The translations under genes and the position numbers were made by a program. From Albugo candida (Eukaryota; Oomycota; Peronosporomycetes; Albuginales; Albuginaceae), in NCBI GenBank assembly GCA_905220665.1, contig CAJNAR010000075.1, forward strand, positions 1 through 31,531: a stretch of 31,531 nt of DNA, in the 5' to 3' direction. Below, in pieces: positions 31,157 through 31,531 of this stretch. Position 1 is the first letter of the stretch; each line of letters opens with the position of its first letter. The notes under the pieces were generated by a model. That model had not been told where the DNA came from. It was given only the letters and a program-made list of their open reading frames with translations, and made no database searches.

Positions 31157-31531
31157 GCTCGACGAGGACGATCTTGTGGACACATTGATCTTGTACTTGA
31201 GAAAATAGAGAGAAATTACACCAAGCTTATCAAATCTTGAGAGTTTACAGAAGTAGTGAATTTGTTAAATGTGATTTATGCAATCTGATTGTTTATGAGA
31301 AATAAGGCTCGTCAAAGAGTTTTTACCAGATTGAAAAAGATCACAACTTCCTACTTGTTCCATTAATTCATTATCGATGAATTGTATGATCTAGAGTCAA
31401 ATTGCAATAAAATGTGAATTATGAACAAGTGTACTAATGTAGTTGAAGAAAGCACTAATGTACATACGTTTCTTTATAGTGATCTTGTAGAAAGGACGTT
31501 GCCCGCACCCAGTGTTTATGGAACCTTTGTG
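31157..31531 (+). repeat. Monomer U54, long form, cut by the window edge
   Basis: The first 375 bases of a third consecutive long form, with gaattttgtt-type left arm (gaatttgtt) and the cgcacccag centre start shared with U52 and U53. The array continues to the right. Confidence 0.92.
31315..31490 (+). repeat. Long-form segment in U54
   Basis: 176 bases, with ttgtatgatctag (as in U9) and gaagaaagc in place of gaagtaagc. Hairpin at 31365-31383. Confidence 0.9.

Larger units (their letters stand above)
1..31531 (+). repeat. Head-to-tail satellite array, about 580-bp monomer, 53 full copies
   Basis: The string gctcgacgag occurs 54 times in one orientation. Spacings are 575-582 bp for the standard monomer, 632 bp once and 670-674 bp four times. 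Neighbouring monomers are nearly identical, differing by scattered substitutions, 1-10 bp indels and block exchanges of linked alleles. No stretch of 300 bases lies outside the repeat. The phase used here (monomer starts at that string) is arbitrary. Length, complexity and higher-order structure are typical of eukaryotic satellite DNA maintained by unequal exchange and gene conversion. Whether the array is centromeric, subtelomeric or a transcribed noncoding locus cannot be told from this window. Some one-base differences, such as acacatgatc versus acacatggatc or 7 versus 8 T, could be sequencing errors. Confidence 0.97.

Noticed and set aside
1..31531. CRISPR array
   Set aside because: The repeat unit is ~580 bp and continuous, with no short repeats separated by unique spacers and no cas genes.
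1..31531. 5S rDNA, snRNA or tRNA gene cluster (a ~580-bp tandem unit would suit 5S repeats)
   Set aside because: I find no 5S, U1, U2, U5, U6 or tRNA-like sequence in the monomer on either strand.
1..31531. CENP-B box
   Set aside because: No stretch fits the pattern nTTCGnnnnAnnCGGGn; the closest, around ttcgatccag, lacks the CGGG part.
1..31531. rDNA spacer subrepeats
   Set aside because: An array of more than 31 kb with no rRNA sequence is too long for ordinary spacer subrepeats, though this cannot be fully excluded without flanks.

Overview
The whole window is one head-to-tail tandem array of a complex satellite monomer of about 580 bp. Using the invariant string gctcgacgag as phase mark, I found 54 occurrences. 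They bound 53 complete monomers, with the end of one more monomer at the left edge (1-20) and the first 375 bases of U54 at the right edge. No unique sequence is seen anywhere, and both edges lie inside the array. All monomers have the same orientation. I find no protein-coding gene, rRNA, tRNA, transposon or CRISPR array that I can support. The window is about 38% G+C (hand count of one monomer). Long complex monomers, local higher-order repeats and concerted evolution point to a eukaryotic nuclear satellite (pericentromeric, subtelomeric/telomeric, or a repeat-rich noncoding locus). The sequence does not let me name the organism. CpG is not depleted, which fits a lineage or locus without germline CpG methylation.

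Monomers differ at a few linked sites, which serve as codes below. Left arm: H (cttgagagtttactcaag, a perfect 6-bp hairpin), X (ctcgagagtttacagaag, hairpin lost) or M (cttgagagtttacagaag). Centre: C (gttcatggaccctctgag), T (gtttttggaacctttgag) or T' (gtttatggaacctttgtg). Middle arm: m1 (tttgttacagcgcg), m2 (tattacagcgcat), m3 (gaagattacat..gaatc) or m4 (gaaggttacatagaatc). Right arm: L1 (ctcagcattg with gctagcta), L2 (cacagcactgattgaacg, usually ending cccgaataaac) or L3 (cacagcattgattgatcg with gctatcaaaaattt and ttagtgatg).

Layout. 21-8761: mostly C/L1 monomers, with scattered T/m4 monomers (U4, U11, U13) and one intermediate-length monomer (U9, 632 bp). 8762-15143: a higher-order repeat of six and then five monomers; its last three monomers recur at a constant offset of 2901 bp. 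15144-17462: transitional monomers in which L2 takes over. From about 17.55 kb to 25.18 kb: a multi-monomer segment present twice, at an offset of 3570 bp that jumps to 4150 bp because the second copy has one extra monomer (U39). 24605-28653: an alternating A/B dimer repeat of about 1158 bp, including a very recent dimer duplication (U46-U47 and U48-U49). 28654-29812: two chimeric monomers. 29813 to the end: three consecutive long-form monomers of about 670 bp, so the window runs into a different array domain on the right.

The long form (U31, U37, U52-U54, degraded in U9) carries about 92 extra bases that end in a possible splice-acceptor-like sequence and contain a 7-bp-stem hairpin. It may be the ancestral monomer. 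The most interesting points are the nested higher-order structure, the long/short polymorphism, the invariant core, the undepleted CpG and the intron-like junction present in every monomer.
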